The position numbers were made by a program, and so were the translations under genes. 64,000 bases of DNA. Origin: Paragordius varius. Lineage: Eukaryota; Nematomorpha. The stretch is taken from NCBI GenBank assembly GCA_964247055.1, contig OZ176055.1, forward strand, positions 1,798,001 through 1,862,000, read 5' to 3'. The notes under the pieces were generated by a model. It was given only the letters and a program-made list of their open reading frames with translations. It was not told where the DNA came from and searched no databases. Numbering within the stretch: the first letter of the stretch is position 1; every line of letters starts with the position of its first letter. This document shows, piece after piece, positions 1 to 11,745 of the stretch.

Positions 1-471
1 GATGATTCGCAACTCGGAAATAATATTGACAAAAGTGACAATATCCTTTCGCTACCATCATCCAAAAATGGAAATTATGCAGCTCAAAATGGCGCATCTC
101 CATATAATCAACCGAATTATTTTGCTAACGAGGATGATTCTTATGGGAATACAGGCGCCTACAATGATGGATACAGACATTCCCCCTCCTACAAATATGC
201 TGGAATGGTTAAAAGAGCCATTAAAAAACAACGGAAAAAACGAAACATCCCAATTAAACCTGCGTTGGACTCTGAGAACGAGAAGACAAGCAGGGATAAT
301 AAAAAGACTAGAGCAGAACGTTCAAAGTCAGAACAACAAGATAGGCACTTAGAAAACAAAACTAAAACCCTAACTGTTTACAATCCTAATAAAAATGATA
401 ATTTTAACAAAACAACCAAAGATAATTTACCAAAAACTGTAACTAATCGTTTTAAACTGTTATCGACATAA
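1..471 (+). CDS. C-terminal exon of an unrecognised low-complexity protein
   Basis: Frame 1 is open from the first base to a TAA at 469-471 (156 codons), so the left part of the gene lies outside the window. The peptide starts Asp/Asn/Ser-rich, has a Tyr/Gly stretch (YGNTGAYNDGYRHSPSYKY) and then becomes strongly basic (VKRAIKKQRKKRN), ending Lys/Asn/Thr-rich. No domain was recognised. Codon content and GC are higher than in the DNA that follows, and an AATAAA lies about 215 bases after the stop, which fits a terminal exon. The acidic, then Tyr/Gly, then Lys/Arg pattern resembles the gene starting near 3761, so the two could be neighbouring members of one family of secreted or matrix proteins; this is inference. 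No good splice donor was seen inside the exon. Function unknown. Confidence 0.6.
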   Translation, partial: DDSQLGNNIDKSDNILSLPSSKNGNYAAQNGASPYNQPNYFANEDDSYGNTGAYNDGYRHSPSYKYAGMVKRAIKKQRKKRNIPIKPALDSENEKTSRDNKKTRAERSKSEQQDRHLENKTKTLTVYNPNKNDNFNKTTKDNLPKTVTNRFKLLST

Positions 472-685
472 TGTATTGTGTCAAATGCCTTGGTGCCATT
501 TATCACAATACTTTATGGTTTAATCATAATTGATATATTAATGATTTATTTATAAAACGATAGCTTCCCAAGATATCTCATTGTAATATTGAAATAATTA
601 TTTCCTTAATACTATATATAATGCGATATGATTTTATAACTAATGAAGGTATAAATATTTAATTTGTTCTTATCCTATATTTTAA

Positions 686-691
686 AATAAA
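686..691 (+). terminator. Candidate poly(A) signal of the first gene
   Basis: AATAAA, 215 bases after the stop codon at 471. Such hexamers are common in AT-rich DNA, so this is only suggestive. Confidence 0.35.
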
Positions 692-1325
692 TTTGAAAAT
701 AAAATGCTGAAATACTCTAAAATATTCCTGTAGAAGATGGATTAGATTTTCAAATATCAAATATGATTAAATTGTAATGCAAAACTTTATTTCAAAAAAG
801 TCAAGAAATGTAAAAAATAAAAAATTTAAACAAAATGATTGCAATTAAAACGTAATTTTTCTCACAGAAAAATTATTATGTCAATATAAAATTCTTATAT
901 TGTAACTCTAAAGATTTGTTTTAGAGCTGGATAATTTAAATTGATTTGAGCTGCTCTCAACTTGAAAAACCCGCGATTGGCTATGAATATTAATTTAGGA
1001 AGATTTTAAAAGCGTTTTAAAGGTCCCTTATCTAGCGTAATATTTTAAAACTTAAAAAGTATAATTTTGCCTAAGATATAATCTCCTAAATAATAATGAA
1101 TATTTTCATAAAAAATAATTTTAAATTAAAATATTAATTAGATAATTAGCTTCATTGTAACATTTCTTATTTAAAAGAGTTCGATATTACTGTATTAATT
1201 TGACATATGTTAAATTTTTTATACCGCTACCTCACACTGTTAATAGTGATGGCGTAGAATTTTATCGGAGTCTCGAGATATAATTTATAATGTTAATGAT
1301 ATTTTGAATTATGATTTATAATATA

Positions 1326-1514
1326 TAGTGTGAGTAACTATATATTGCTGGAAAGTTATTAGTTATGTCAAATAGCATATACAACAAAGCGCTGTATTAT
1401 TGGCTTATAGTTATTTTACTTTTTACTATTATTAGCCAATAATAATTCTCTTTGCTGCATATGATATTTAGCAATTATTAATAACTTTCTAGCAATATAT
1501 ACTTACTCATACTG
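1326..1514. mobile_element. MITE-A copy 1, palindromic, Tc1/mariner-like ends
   Basis: A 189-bp imperfect palindrome. The left arm begins TAGTGTGAGTAACTATATA and the right arm is its inverted counterpart ending ACTCATACTG, with TA on both flanks. The inner part contains GCATATACAACAAAG and its inverted form. Related copies lie at 26718-27034 and 37116-37296. TA target duplication with CAGT-type ends is the signature of Tc1/mariner-mobilised MITEs. It has no coding capacity. Confidence 0.75.
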
Positions 1515-3760
1515 TATATTCAAATTGGTTTGTTATTTATTATAAAAGTATTTACCATAAGGAGCGCGAGTTATTAGGTATTGTCTATATATCATACTTT
1601 TGAAACTTATAAGTCCGAACGATTTGTACACCATAAGACTATTTATAAATATACGACATTGATTTTGTAGACTAAAATTAATCAATCCATAATGTCTGCG
1701 TTGAGTATCAATAATTCAGTGAATTTTATTTAAAAATAGATTATAGGATGTAAAATTTTTTATTCAAATTTATAATAATCTTGGGGTGGAGATTTACCCA
1801 AAAAGGTGTGACGTGTTATTTAAACAAATTAATTGGTATAATTTTGATCGATTATCACATTATTCTTACTTGATATATTTGAATTTTCAATTTGTGGGTA
1901 TGATGAATTTTATTGTAATACAAAGTACATACTATACAATGACAATGAATTTTTAAAATTGAACAAAAAATAAATGAATATAAATAAAATTAAGGAAGTA
2001 CAAAAGTAATAGAACATTGGGATATACCAACTTATTTCGTCTTAAATTTAATGTTTAAAATTATTTTATTCTTAAATTAAAGATGGTATCGCTATGTTTG
2101 GGCAAAAAGGATGATTATTAAATCCAAAATTTTAGCTATTCTAATTCTACTTATTAATAAGGTATTGTTTTTTAGTTATTTTTTATTTTATTAACATAAC
2201 ACATCTGTAAATAAATTTTTTTAATTACACAAAGATGCTATCCTATAAGAAGATTTAAAGCCCATTTTTTTGCAAAAGTAACTAGATTTTATATTAATGT
2301 CCCAGTCGCGGGGCGTTTTTCTCATCAAATTATCTTAATTATCAAAAATATTTAAAAAAACTTTCAAAAAATATATTTTTTACTTTTGAAAAACGCTAAC
2401 ATATATTGAAAACACTTCAATAAATCCTAAAAAAGATACGATTAATAAAGTAAAGCAATCAATAACTAACTAAATAATAAGGTCCAATTTGATAATATAT
2501 ATATTTGGCATCAGGTTTTTTTGATATTATATTAAAAATGAACCATATCTTAGAGCAATATTTATTTTCTTAACATTTCCTAATTGGGGTGACTGGCGAT
2601 CCCAGGCCAAATTTGAATTGTAATTAATAAAAATATATCCATAAACAAATATAAATCAATTTTGGATCAATTTATTTTTTATTTCGCATCATGTTATATA
2701 AGTGCAAAATTTTAATGAGCATTCCAAATTCTATGAATATTTGATTTCAACTTGTGGAAGTCAACTACCCCAATTAGAATTGAAGAACAAGTATTCATAT
2801 AATGTCAATTATACTAAGTATTATAAATCACTCGATATTTGGCTTATTCAATTTTTCAATTCCCGTATCACATTATTTTTTAATTTATTTACATACCCAA
2901 TAACCAACTATAACTCTTTAGTAAGTTATTTGTGCTTTCATATACATGATAATTGATTGTATAAATGATAATGAATACGGAAGATATTTTTTGTAAATTC
3001 ACTTTAAAAGTTGGTTGTAAACGGAATTTGATAAAAAACAATGATGTCATTGTTATCAAGTTTTTTGCAGCATCCAATATAGTTGTAAATAAAGTTTTAA
3101 AGGTTTCTCTAATTTCCATTATTGTAAAATGTTACAGTTTCCAAAAAAAATTTTGACAATATTTTTGATTAATATAATCCAAGTGACATAAATTTTTCAG
3201 TGTCAAAAAAATTTATCAGTAAAATTTAATTTCTTTTTGCCTCCATTCATTTTATATTATGCCCCATGACAGATTCGCGGAACTCGATCTTTATGTCTTC
3301 CGATTTTCGAAAAAAAACCAATTCTATCTACTTTGCATATGTAACCTAAAAATACAATTTTTATATTCCATGAAAAATTGTGATAAAACAAATATGTTTC
3401 AGTGTGTTTTTTGAGGTTTTTGCTTTGAAACGATATCCCTAATATTTTATCTTTTAAAAACTGGTCTAAGGGATTTTAACGGCTTGTTTAAACTCAAATA
3501 CTCTGATAATAGATATCACAATTTATGTCAAGCATTTATGCTTTTCGAGTTTTATTATCAGTAATTGATTGCGATTTTATAGTTTTTCTGCAAATTTTGA
3601 TTGATGCAACATTTTTCAGCATTATATGCGACTAACTATTTACACATTTTGACCATATTCGATATATATTAATTATAATATTATTTTAGTTGGTCAAAAA
3701 TAATATTATTATTTGCAGACATTGAAATTATATTATATAAAAACCTTATGTTAATTTTAG

Positions 3761-6700
3761 GTTAATTTATGTTTATCATTTTGGGGACCAAATGGCTTAT
3801 CTCTTCCGACTCAATCCCGTCAAAATCTCAATCAAAATTTTTACCGAAGAAATTCTCCGAGTATCATTCTCGTTGCTTATTTTTTTATATTTATAAGGAC
3901 AATATGATCATAGTAGCCAAGAAATAGATGATAATTTTGAAGAATTTGGAAGATTCAATCCATTGACAGAAAAAAGGTATTTAACAGAGGTTAAGATGCC
4001 TAAAGAACTAAAATCAAACTGTTTGTATTTGATAATTGAAAAAAAACCTATGATTTAATTCTCGAAACTAGTCACACTTAAAGAAAGTTTTCCAAAACTC
4101 AATCTAATCGTTTTCGTATTTTAGGTTTAATAATTTATTTTATCTTAAACACTCGATTACTGTTTGTTTTGGGCTAAGCTCCATTGATTTATATGGAATT
4201 AAATCAAAAATAAGTAGAACACATACTTTTTTATAACATCCTTCATCCAAAGTTTAATATAAAAATAACGTAATAATATGATAAATCAATATCTTTTAAG
4301 CGATTCTTATCACAGGGACAGAAAGTTACAATATGGTAGTAAAAAACGGAAAAAATATTTGAGAAAGAAAAAATGGGGTAAATACGGTCATTTTGGATCC
4401 CATGGGATTTCATATTTCCGTAGTGCTGATGGTATGACAAATAACGCAAACACGCACGGTTTAGTCCACAACTACAAATGGGATGATAAGGCTTCCCAGG
4501 CTCATCCATCACATTACGACACTGATTACGATTATGATGATTATTATAACCCTCATGGTATGGCATGTTAATATAATCTATGTATTTATAAAAATGGAAA
4601 ATGGTGGCTTTGTGATTTGTTTCCGGAAAACCGGTAGACCCATTCAAATCCAAATATCAAAAAAATATAATCATTAATGAATGTTCCTGCAATAGCTTCG
4701 CTCTTTTTTCAAATTAAACCCCCAGTACGAGCCAACCCCGTGTAACAAAACAGGTTTCTTTGAAAACACAAGTCCAGAAAAATCGTTTCTTTGAGACATT
4801 TTCTCGAAAACGTATTGGACCGTTCGATTTCAAACATGTTTTTTACTCATTTTTAATTGCGCCGAACATAGTCGGCTCGCTTTTTTAATTTAGGCCCTCT
4901 GTTAACCCCCTCCCCCCGTAAAATGCCATGTTTTCAAAAAAACATAGTTTACAAAAATAATTTTTTAAATCTATTTTTCGCCCAAGGTATGACGTAAAAA
5001 TTTAATGAGGATTCCAGGTATTCCCTGTTAAAAGGTAAAAACTTTAGTCGTGCGTTTCGTTCATATTGGCTGCTGGGTAAGGGGCTCCGCTAAAATCTGA
5101 TCCGTCATGTATAAATAGTGTGCCTTTGGAGCTTAATTTCAGAAAACCTATCAGGCCATAAGAGTTCAATAGGCTTAAAATAATATCCGTATCAAGGCAA
5201 AAATTTAGGTCGTGTGGTTTTTTCTATTAGCCGTTAATTAGGCCCTTCACGCAATTAAAAATGCGCCACCATAGAATGATTTTTTTGTTTTGTGATAATT
5301 TTTCTAACAACTAAGGAAAGCATATGGAATCAATCATGATTCCAGGTATTCTCCGTAAAAACGCAAACATTCTAATTAAGCGCTTTTTTGTATCAGCCTC
5401 TGGGTAGGGAGCTACCCGCCTAAACTGCGCCACCACATAGAAATTCCGTTGTTTAGGAGTTGATTTTCAGAAAATTTATCAGTCCGCATAAGTTTAATAA
5501 GGGCCTGAAATAGTAAAATGGCAAAAATTTAAGTCGGGCGTTTTTTTAAATTAACCGTTAATTAGGGCTTTTACGCCCTAAAAATGTGCTATTATTAAAC
5601 TATAATTTAGTTTTAATCCCATTCTTCCAAAAACAATTACGAACATATAATGATAATTCCAGGTATTCCCATATAAAAACAAAATTTTTTATCGAACTTC
5701 TTTTTTATATTGGTCTCTGGGTAGGGTCTACCCACCAACAGCTGTTCCACCATATCGATACACCTTGACTTTGGAGGCAAATTTTAGAAATCTTATTAGA
5801 CCATATGAGTAAATAAGGGCTATTACCCGTAAAAACGCAAAAATTTAAGTAGAGCGGTTTTATTAACCGGTAAATTAGGCCCTTGCCCGTAAAATGCGCG
5901 ACCATAGAATGACTTTTTGGTTTTAAGGATATTTTTCGAAAATCCTACGTGGCATATGGAATCAATCATGATTGCAGGTATTAGCTGAATTAAGGAAAAA
6001 TTTGAATCGACTCTTTTGTGTTTCGCCCCTGGTTAGGGAGCTACCAGCGTAAAGCCGCGTCACCATATCTATACAGCAGGCCTTTGGAGCCAAATTTCTG
6101 AAAGCCTATGAGTCTAATAGGGACATATGGAATCCATGATAATTCCTATTCCCCACATAAAGGCAAAAACTTTCAACGTTTTTATATTTGCCCCTGGGTA
6201 AGGAGCTAACTGCCAAAAACTGCGCCACTATATGGAAATTCCGTTTTTTTGGAGCTCATTTATAGAAAATTGAAGCCAATCATTAAAAGCTTGAAATAAT
6301 CCCCGTAACTAGGTAAAAATAAAAATCAGGCGTATTTTTATTAGCCGTTGATTTGGGGCCTTTTTGCCCTAAAAATACACCATCCTATAAGGATTATATA
6401 GTGTTGAGGTATTTTTTCGAATAACCCATGAGACGATGGTATCAAAGATGATTCCAAATATTTGCCCTATAAAGACAAAGAATTTAACTCAGCGCTTTTT
6501 CCACATAGGTCTATGGGTAGTCTACAGGTTTATAACTGACGCCATACAAAATATATTGTGTTTAATTATAAGATACCAGTTGTTTTTTTAGTAAAAAACA
6601 TGTAACTATTGAAAGGAAATCAATTAATTATGGTATTCGTAATATTATACATCAGCTTCTGCACATTTCGCCCAGCTCAGGTAATATAATGCCGTTCCAA

Positions 6701-9700
6701 AAAATCTGATTGCATTTTGTGGAAAACCATTTGTCAAACCATTTTCAACGCTTTCGAAATTATTAATATGCTCTGCGAGGGTGTCCATTGATGCGAGGTT
6801 ACAATTGTCAGATGGCGCCAGTTTAGCGGCTGCGAAAGAATTTTCTATTGTGATTTCAAGGTGTATTCCCTAATTTTGCTGTGTGAGACGGGGGCATTGT
6901 CATTATTAAAATCCCTTTACCATGCCTTCTGGCGATTCCGGTGGTTTTTTAATTAATGCATGGTAAAGGATACCCAACACAAATAATTTGCGGGCCGCAT
7001 TTCTCTTCAAAGAATTCGGCCAGCAGCATCTAAACATAATTTATAAATATTTTATTAGTATTCAAACTTAAAACTTTACAAAAACAATGAATATATATTT
7101 CAACAATTTTTGCAATTTAATTGCCAGAATTTAAAAGTATTCTGACTTGAAATTGTAAGGAAAACCGATTTAAAATTTTATATATAGCATAGGAAATTAT
7201 TATTTGGTATATAGATTTTCGTGGGCTGCCAGAATATGTCAAAAAGCCCGTGCATAGTATTGAACACCCTTGGTCAAAATTAATAATTTGTTGGCGATAG
7301 CCTTGTTTATTAACGGTTTTACCGGGTTTCAAAAGTTCATAATGCACAATATTGCTCTGGTCCCACCACACATATCTTGCTGAAGTAATTTAGCATTCTG
7401 TCGATGGACCGGTATGGCAAAGTGAAAATCCCGATTTTTCATTTTCCCACTACAAATAAAGCCATTCATCATAACCCGTCCCTATTCAATGAGAAAAGAT
7501 TTTTCTTTTCTTATAAGTCAATTTGCGATTTTCGATTTGGCGTTCATTCGAATTGTGCAATTTAATGAATGTTTTAATATTCATGATTAATTTAATTGCC
7601 AATTGTTGTTAAATTTGGGTTGGTTCATCATCCAATAACACATGGACTTTAGCATCTTCGCGGCTGTAAAGTCTATCGCTCACATTCTTGCACATGAACA
7701 ACTTAATATTTTAAAACATGTTTCATATGGTTAATCGATTAAGCATATCCACCACATGTTTCTGCCAGAAAACGATACTCAACAGCCTTATTGTTCTGAT
7801 GGCACTTGCAGCAAATGTTTTTTATAAGCACAAATTCGACATGATTACTGATGATAAAAAATGATACTACCTTTTAGTTGATGGGTAATAACTTTGAACC
7901 TGGTATATTTAGGTTAATTTCCCAGTTCTAAGCATCTAAATACATGGTGCTTTTATATTAGGAATATAAAATAAATTAGAATAATCAACAGATTTTGAAG
8001 ATTTTTTGTTTTATAATTTTAAATAATGATTAAAACATAGATTAATATATAATAAAAAAATAATTACCGTGTTCCAATAAGCTTCGACATTTATAAAGCA
8101 AAGTTTGTAAAATGCAGAGAGATTTTCGATAAAAGAAGAGTTATTCATTATAGTTACAATTTGTTTATATGGGTTTTGAGAAAGATGTAAAATAATTGCT
8201 AATTTTGTCTCTAAATGCTTAGTTTTCTGGCTACTAACTTTTTCTTTAAAGATTACCTTAGATTAATGAATAAAAATATATTTTTTAATCAAATAACATT
8301 TGAAACCTTAGTTTCAATAAATTTTAAAGCTTACTTTAACATTCAAAGCGTAAATATATAATTTTGATATAGTTTGGTTATAACACCTATATTTTAATCC
8401 ATCTTGGGTACGGATGAATCAGATGTTTTTATAAACTTTGTCTTAATTTAATCGACAAAATCCTAAATTAATTACAAAATTTACATAAACTGCAAATAAG
8501 CTTTTATCATTGAATTAATAAATTCATAAATTTATGATGGATTCTTGAATCATGTTTGAATGTTGAACTAATCCAAACTTAAATTAGAAAACTACATTTT
8601 TGACTTTCTTGAAACATCTGATTTATTTTAAGTAAATTAAAGGCGATTTTTGACTACTTAGCAGACATAACGTTTCATATCTTTTTCCAATGTAAATCCC
8701 AGTATAAATAGTGGATCATTTTCTTAAATAAGATTTTTAAACCATAGGATTTCACAACGGCCGCTTACTTCTGCATTTTCGATATTGTTCCTGATCTATA
8801 TTTTGAGCTCTTGTGGCATGTAATTTAAGATTCTGATCTAAAGAATCAAATAAAGTATCCAAATGAATCCAAAGTTTCTGTATTTTAAACATATCTAACC
8901 ATGTCATCTTTTATAAGCGTCTAAGCGAAATAAAATTTTTAAGATGCATACTAAACTGCTTACATAAGCCTATTAGAAATTCCCCAAAAATGTTGACAAA
9001 TTATGATATGTTATTGCGATAAAAGATTTATAAAAGTAGCAAACTAAAACTGACGGAATATAAATCGGAATTATTTTACAACAAAAGAACCAGAGCCAAA
9101 TTTTTTTCGCAAATTCTTGGACATCAGGACCCTTTACAATTCATGCATGAAACATTTGTTTGATAAATGTTTTTCATTAATTTGATAAGTATGTAAAAGC
9201 AAGCATATACTTCACATAAACTAAAAACCATGCTTGCAAATATATATATACACTGTGGCAAAAAAGAGGGTGAATTTTTTAACAAAAATTTTTTTTATGA
9301 GATAGCTTATGAGCGAATTCATTTACCTCAAAAAATTGTTGACGACCTAGTTTTTAAAATATTAAGAAATCGAAATTGGGCAAAAAGTGAAAATTAAATT
9401 TAAATAATAATGATAATTGATCATTTTAGGAGATATTTATATAAATAGCCTAAAATCATATAGTTAAGTTTTTTGAAATCTCAGTTCAAAAGCTTTTTTT
9501 AACACACTTAAATAACAAATTTTTTTATAAAACTATATTAAAATAATTTTTTTAATTATTTATTAGCCAAACTCTCTTAAAATCTTATACATATTTTATT
9601 CGGTGAAAAATATATATCAAAATACTAAAAAATATTGTTTTTAATTTTTCCATTTTTTTGTTTCTTCGTTAATATATATTTATAAAAATGGAAAATGCTG

Positions 9701-10916
9701 GCTTTGTGATCTGGTACAGGAAAAACAGTAGACCAATTCAAATCCAAACTTCGAAAAAATATAATCATTAATAAATGCCCCGACAATAGCTTCGCCCTTT
9801 TTTTGAAATAGGTTCCCAGTTCGGGCCCACCCAGTGTGAAAAACGAGTTTTTTTTGAAAACACAAGTCCACAAAAATCGTGTCTTTGAGACAATTTTCCG
9901 GAGAACGTGTTGGATCATTCAATTTTAAATATAATTTTTGTTTACTTATTTTCGATTGCGCCGAACATAGTAGAGTCACTTTTTTGATTTAGGCCCTCTT
10001 TTTACCCGCTACCCCCGTAAAATGCCATTTTTTTCAAAAAACAAAGTCCACAAAAATAATTTTTTAAATCTATTTTTCGCCCTAGGTATGAGACCGTGAA
10101 AATTCAATATGGATTCCACGTATTCCCTGTTAAAAGGCAAAAATTTTAGTCAGGCGTTTCTTTGATGATAGCTGCTGGGTAGGGAGCTACCCGCTAAAAA
10201 CTTAATCCTCATGTAACTTTGTGATCTGCTACCGGAAAACCGGTAGACCCATTCAAATCCAAACTTCGAACCCCCCCTCCCCAGAAGTCCGAAGGACTTC
10301 CTCGGGCTGCGTAGCAGCACGAGATTTAAGCTAGTGAGTATATAAAAAAATTACTGTTTTTTTGGAGTTTCCCATGAGAGGAAATTAAAAATTAAAATTA
10401 ATACAAAATAAAATTTACATGTGGTAAAAATATAAATCCGTACCCCATTCAAAATATTAATTTGTCTTAAAACAGACTTGTTACAGAGATTTGTGAGGAT
10501 TGTGGTTGATATTTCACTACTTTTAAATAATATTTTGCAATTATATGCTTACCCATGTAATTAAAAATGATACCCTAGTCAAAAAATTTTTTGCACACAG
10601 TTTATATTATATATATATATATATATATATAATAAATAGATTTTAAAATATCAAGTAAGTAACATTTTAATAACGAGTTGAATTTGGACATAATCGATTA
10701 ATAACTCGTAAAATTGTTTTGAAAGGTGGGCATCATGACAATTCATACTGGAAGGATCACCATACAAATGGTTTTGCCTATCGAACAAATTTCACAGGCG
10801 CTGGTAGTACATTTGGTCAAGTTTATGTCGCAAGCTATGGTTATGGTGATTATCACCATTCCCCACATAAATCAATATGGGGTAATAAATTTTTTACATC
10901 TATACATTATAAATAG
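3761..10916 (+). CDS. Unrecognised His/Tyr/Gly/Lys-rich protein gene, 5' end not found
   Basis: Four exons join in frame with GT/AG borders: 3761-3860, 3898-3976, 4301-4557 and 10726-10916 (stop TAG 10914-10916; AATAAA at 10975). The peptide passes through an acidic stretch (SSQEIDDNFEEF), a basic patch (YGSKKRKKYLRKKKWGKYGH), an Asp/Tyr run (DTDYDYDDYYNPHG) and a Gly/His/Tyr tail (GAGSTFGQVYVASYGYGDYH). No domain was recognised; the composition suggests a secreted or matrix protein, but no signal peptide was found, so upstream exons are missing. The intron at 3861-3897 would be only 37 bases, which is unusually short and weakens that join. The last intron (4558-10725) carries two Helitrons and a mariner. 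A GTAATA at 10882 is in phase to splice to the ZP-gene exon at 17285, so this could also be an alternative upstream part of that gene. I prefer a separate gene because the ZP gene has its own signal-peptide exon. Confidence 0.55.
4577..6570 (+). mobile_element. Helitron copy 1 (non-autonomous, 3' truncated)
   Basis: Starts A|TCTATGTATTTATAAAAATG, the family 5' end, only 20 bases after the donor-side end of the exon at 4557. The 5' block with CCGGTAGACCCATTCAAAT is followed by an array of degenerate repeats. Half-units of type B (centred on GGGTAGGGAGCTACCCGC) recur near 5075, 5403, 5718, 6030, 6193 and 6509. Type A half-units (GCCGTTAATTAGGCCC) lie between most of them, giving a dimer period of about 315-328 bp; one A half-unit is missing between 6030 and 6193. 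Similarity to the other copies stops near 6570 and the 3' CTAG end is absent. No Rep/helicase coding sequence is present. Confidence 0.75.
6640..7860 (-). mobile_element. mariner transposon remnant 1
   Basis: Read on the minus strand, mariner transposase landmarks appear in order: an N-terminal helix-turn-helix region near 7850-7680 (KAVEYRFLAETCGGYA-like), a central block near 7371-7260 (WWDQSNIVHYELLKPGKTVN then YRQQIIN), and a C-terminal block near 6680-6650 (LSWAKCAEADGQYF-like, cf. the LPERWxKCVxxxGxYF end of irritans-type mariners). The frame is interrupted by many stops and shifts, and foreign sequence appears to split it near 7030-7110. It lies inside the large intron of the 3761-10916 gene. 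Confidence 0.75.
7870..9670. other. AT-rich intronic stretch, nothing recognised
   Basis: About 1.8 kb inside the last intron of the upstream gene. No exon with coding character, no repeat family shared with other parts of the window, and no structured RNA was recognised. Confidence 0.4.
9672..10334 (+). mobile_element. Helitron copy 2, composite, with intact 3' hairpins
   Basis: The 5' block is like copy 1 but lacks the leading TC. It ends CTAG|T at 10331-10334. The 3' end shows two stem-loops: GAAGTCC-GAA-GGACTTC (10284-10300) and GCTGC-GTA-GCAGC (10306-10318), the second placed 16 bases before the terminus, as expected for Helitrons. Most of the internal array is deleted. Odd feature: bases about 10216-10269 are a second copy of the 5' subterminal block (CTTTGTGATCTG..CCGGTAGACCCATTC) joined directly to the 3' block, so the element looks like a fusion of two copies. 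Confidence 0.8.
10605..10632. repeat. (TA)n microsatellite
   Basis: Uninterrupted alternating TA about 90 bases upstream of the exon at 10726. Similar TA tracts lie at about 11713-11744, 15846-15866, 26470-26488 and 28239-28272. Confidence 0.9.
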
Positions 10917-10974
10917 TTTTATATAAATGTTATAAACACTGTTAGTATATTTAAATGGCTAACTTTTTAACCCT

Positions 10975-10980
10975 AATAAA
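10975..10980 (+). terminator. Candidate poly(A) signal of the His/Tyr/Gly-rich gene
   Basis: AATAAA 59 bases after the TAG at 10914-10916. It supports reading 10726-10916 as a terminal exon. Confidence 0.4.
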
Positions 10981-11154
10981 TCTACATAAAGCGTGAGCAC
11001 TGTGTATTTGGTGTGCCAGACTTCCAAACTGCACTTTTTCCCCACAGTGTCAGCATTAGTCAAATGAGTGGTAAGGCCTTTACAAGTCCTGATACAACTA
11101 AAGTCCATACTCTTTATATAAAATAAAGAACGAGACACTGTATATTTTTTATTA

Positions 11155-11711
11155 TCTATATATTTATAAAAATGGAAAGTGGTGGCTTTGTGATCTGCCT
11201 ACCAGAAAACCGGTAGACCCATTCAAATCCAAACATTAAAAAAATATAATCATTAATGAATGCCCCGACAATAGCTTCGCCCTTTTTTGAAATAGGACCC
11301 CAGTTCGGACCCACCCCGTGTGAGAAATGGTTTTTTTAAAAAACAAAAGTCCACAAAAATCGTGTCTTTGAGACAATTTTCCGGAGAACGTGTTGGACCA
11401 TTTAATTTCAAATATAATTTTTGTTTACGTATTTTCGATTGCGCCGAACACAGTCGCCTCGCTTTTTTAATTTAGGCCCTCTTGTTACTCGCTCCCCTCG
11501 TAAATGCCATTTTTTTAAAAAAACAAAGTCCACAAAAACAATTTTTTGAATCTATTTTTCCCTAAACAATATATTAGTAATGCACCGATTCCTATGAGAT
11601 CATAGCTATGAAATAATGTTTCGAAATAATCCACATATGTGAATCATTTTATTGTCCCTTTTTATAAATAACCCCCAGAAGTTCGAGAGACTTCCTCGAG
11701 ATTTACGCTAG
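11155..11711 (+). mobile_element. Helitron copy 3, short complete-ended copy
   Basis: Bounded A|TCTATATATTTATAAAAATG at 11155 and CTAG|T at 11708-11711, so both Helitron ends and the A|T insertion site are visible. Its 557 bp keep the 5' block and the 3' tail and lack the tandem array. The 3' stem has decayed to GAAGTTCGAGAGACTTC. It lies between the upstream gene and the ZP gene. Confidence 0.85.
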
Positions 11712-11714
11712 TTG

Positions 11715-11745
<31 letters not shown>

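Larger units (their letters stand above)
472..3760. other. Intergenic or 5' intronic stretch, mostly featureless
   Basis: Very AT-rich. It holds one MITE-A copy (1326-1514). A short open stretch at 2704-2794 reads NEHSKFYEYLISTCGSQLPQ and is preceded by AG and followed by GT. It could be an upstream exon of the gene starting near 3761, but nothing confirms it. Nothing else was recognised. Confidence 0.4.

Noticed and set aside
9625-9979. Two minus-strand open frames of 97 and 99 codons
   Set aside because: Both lie antisense in the Helitron 5' block; related frames recur only because the element is repeated.
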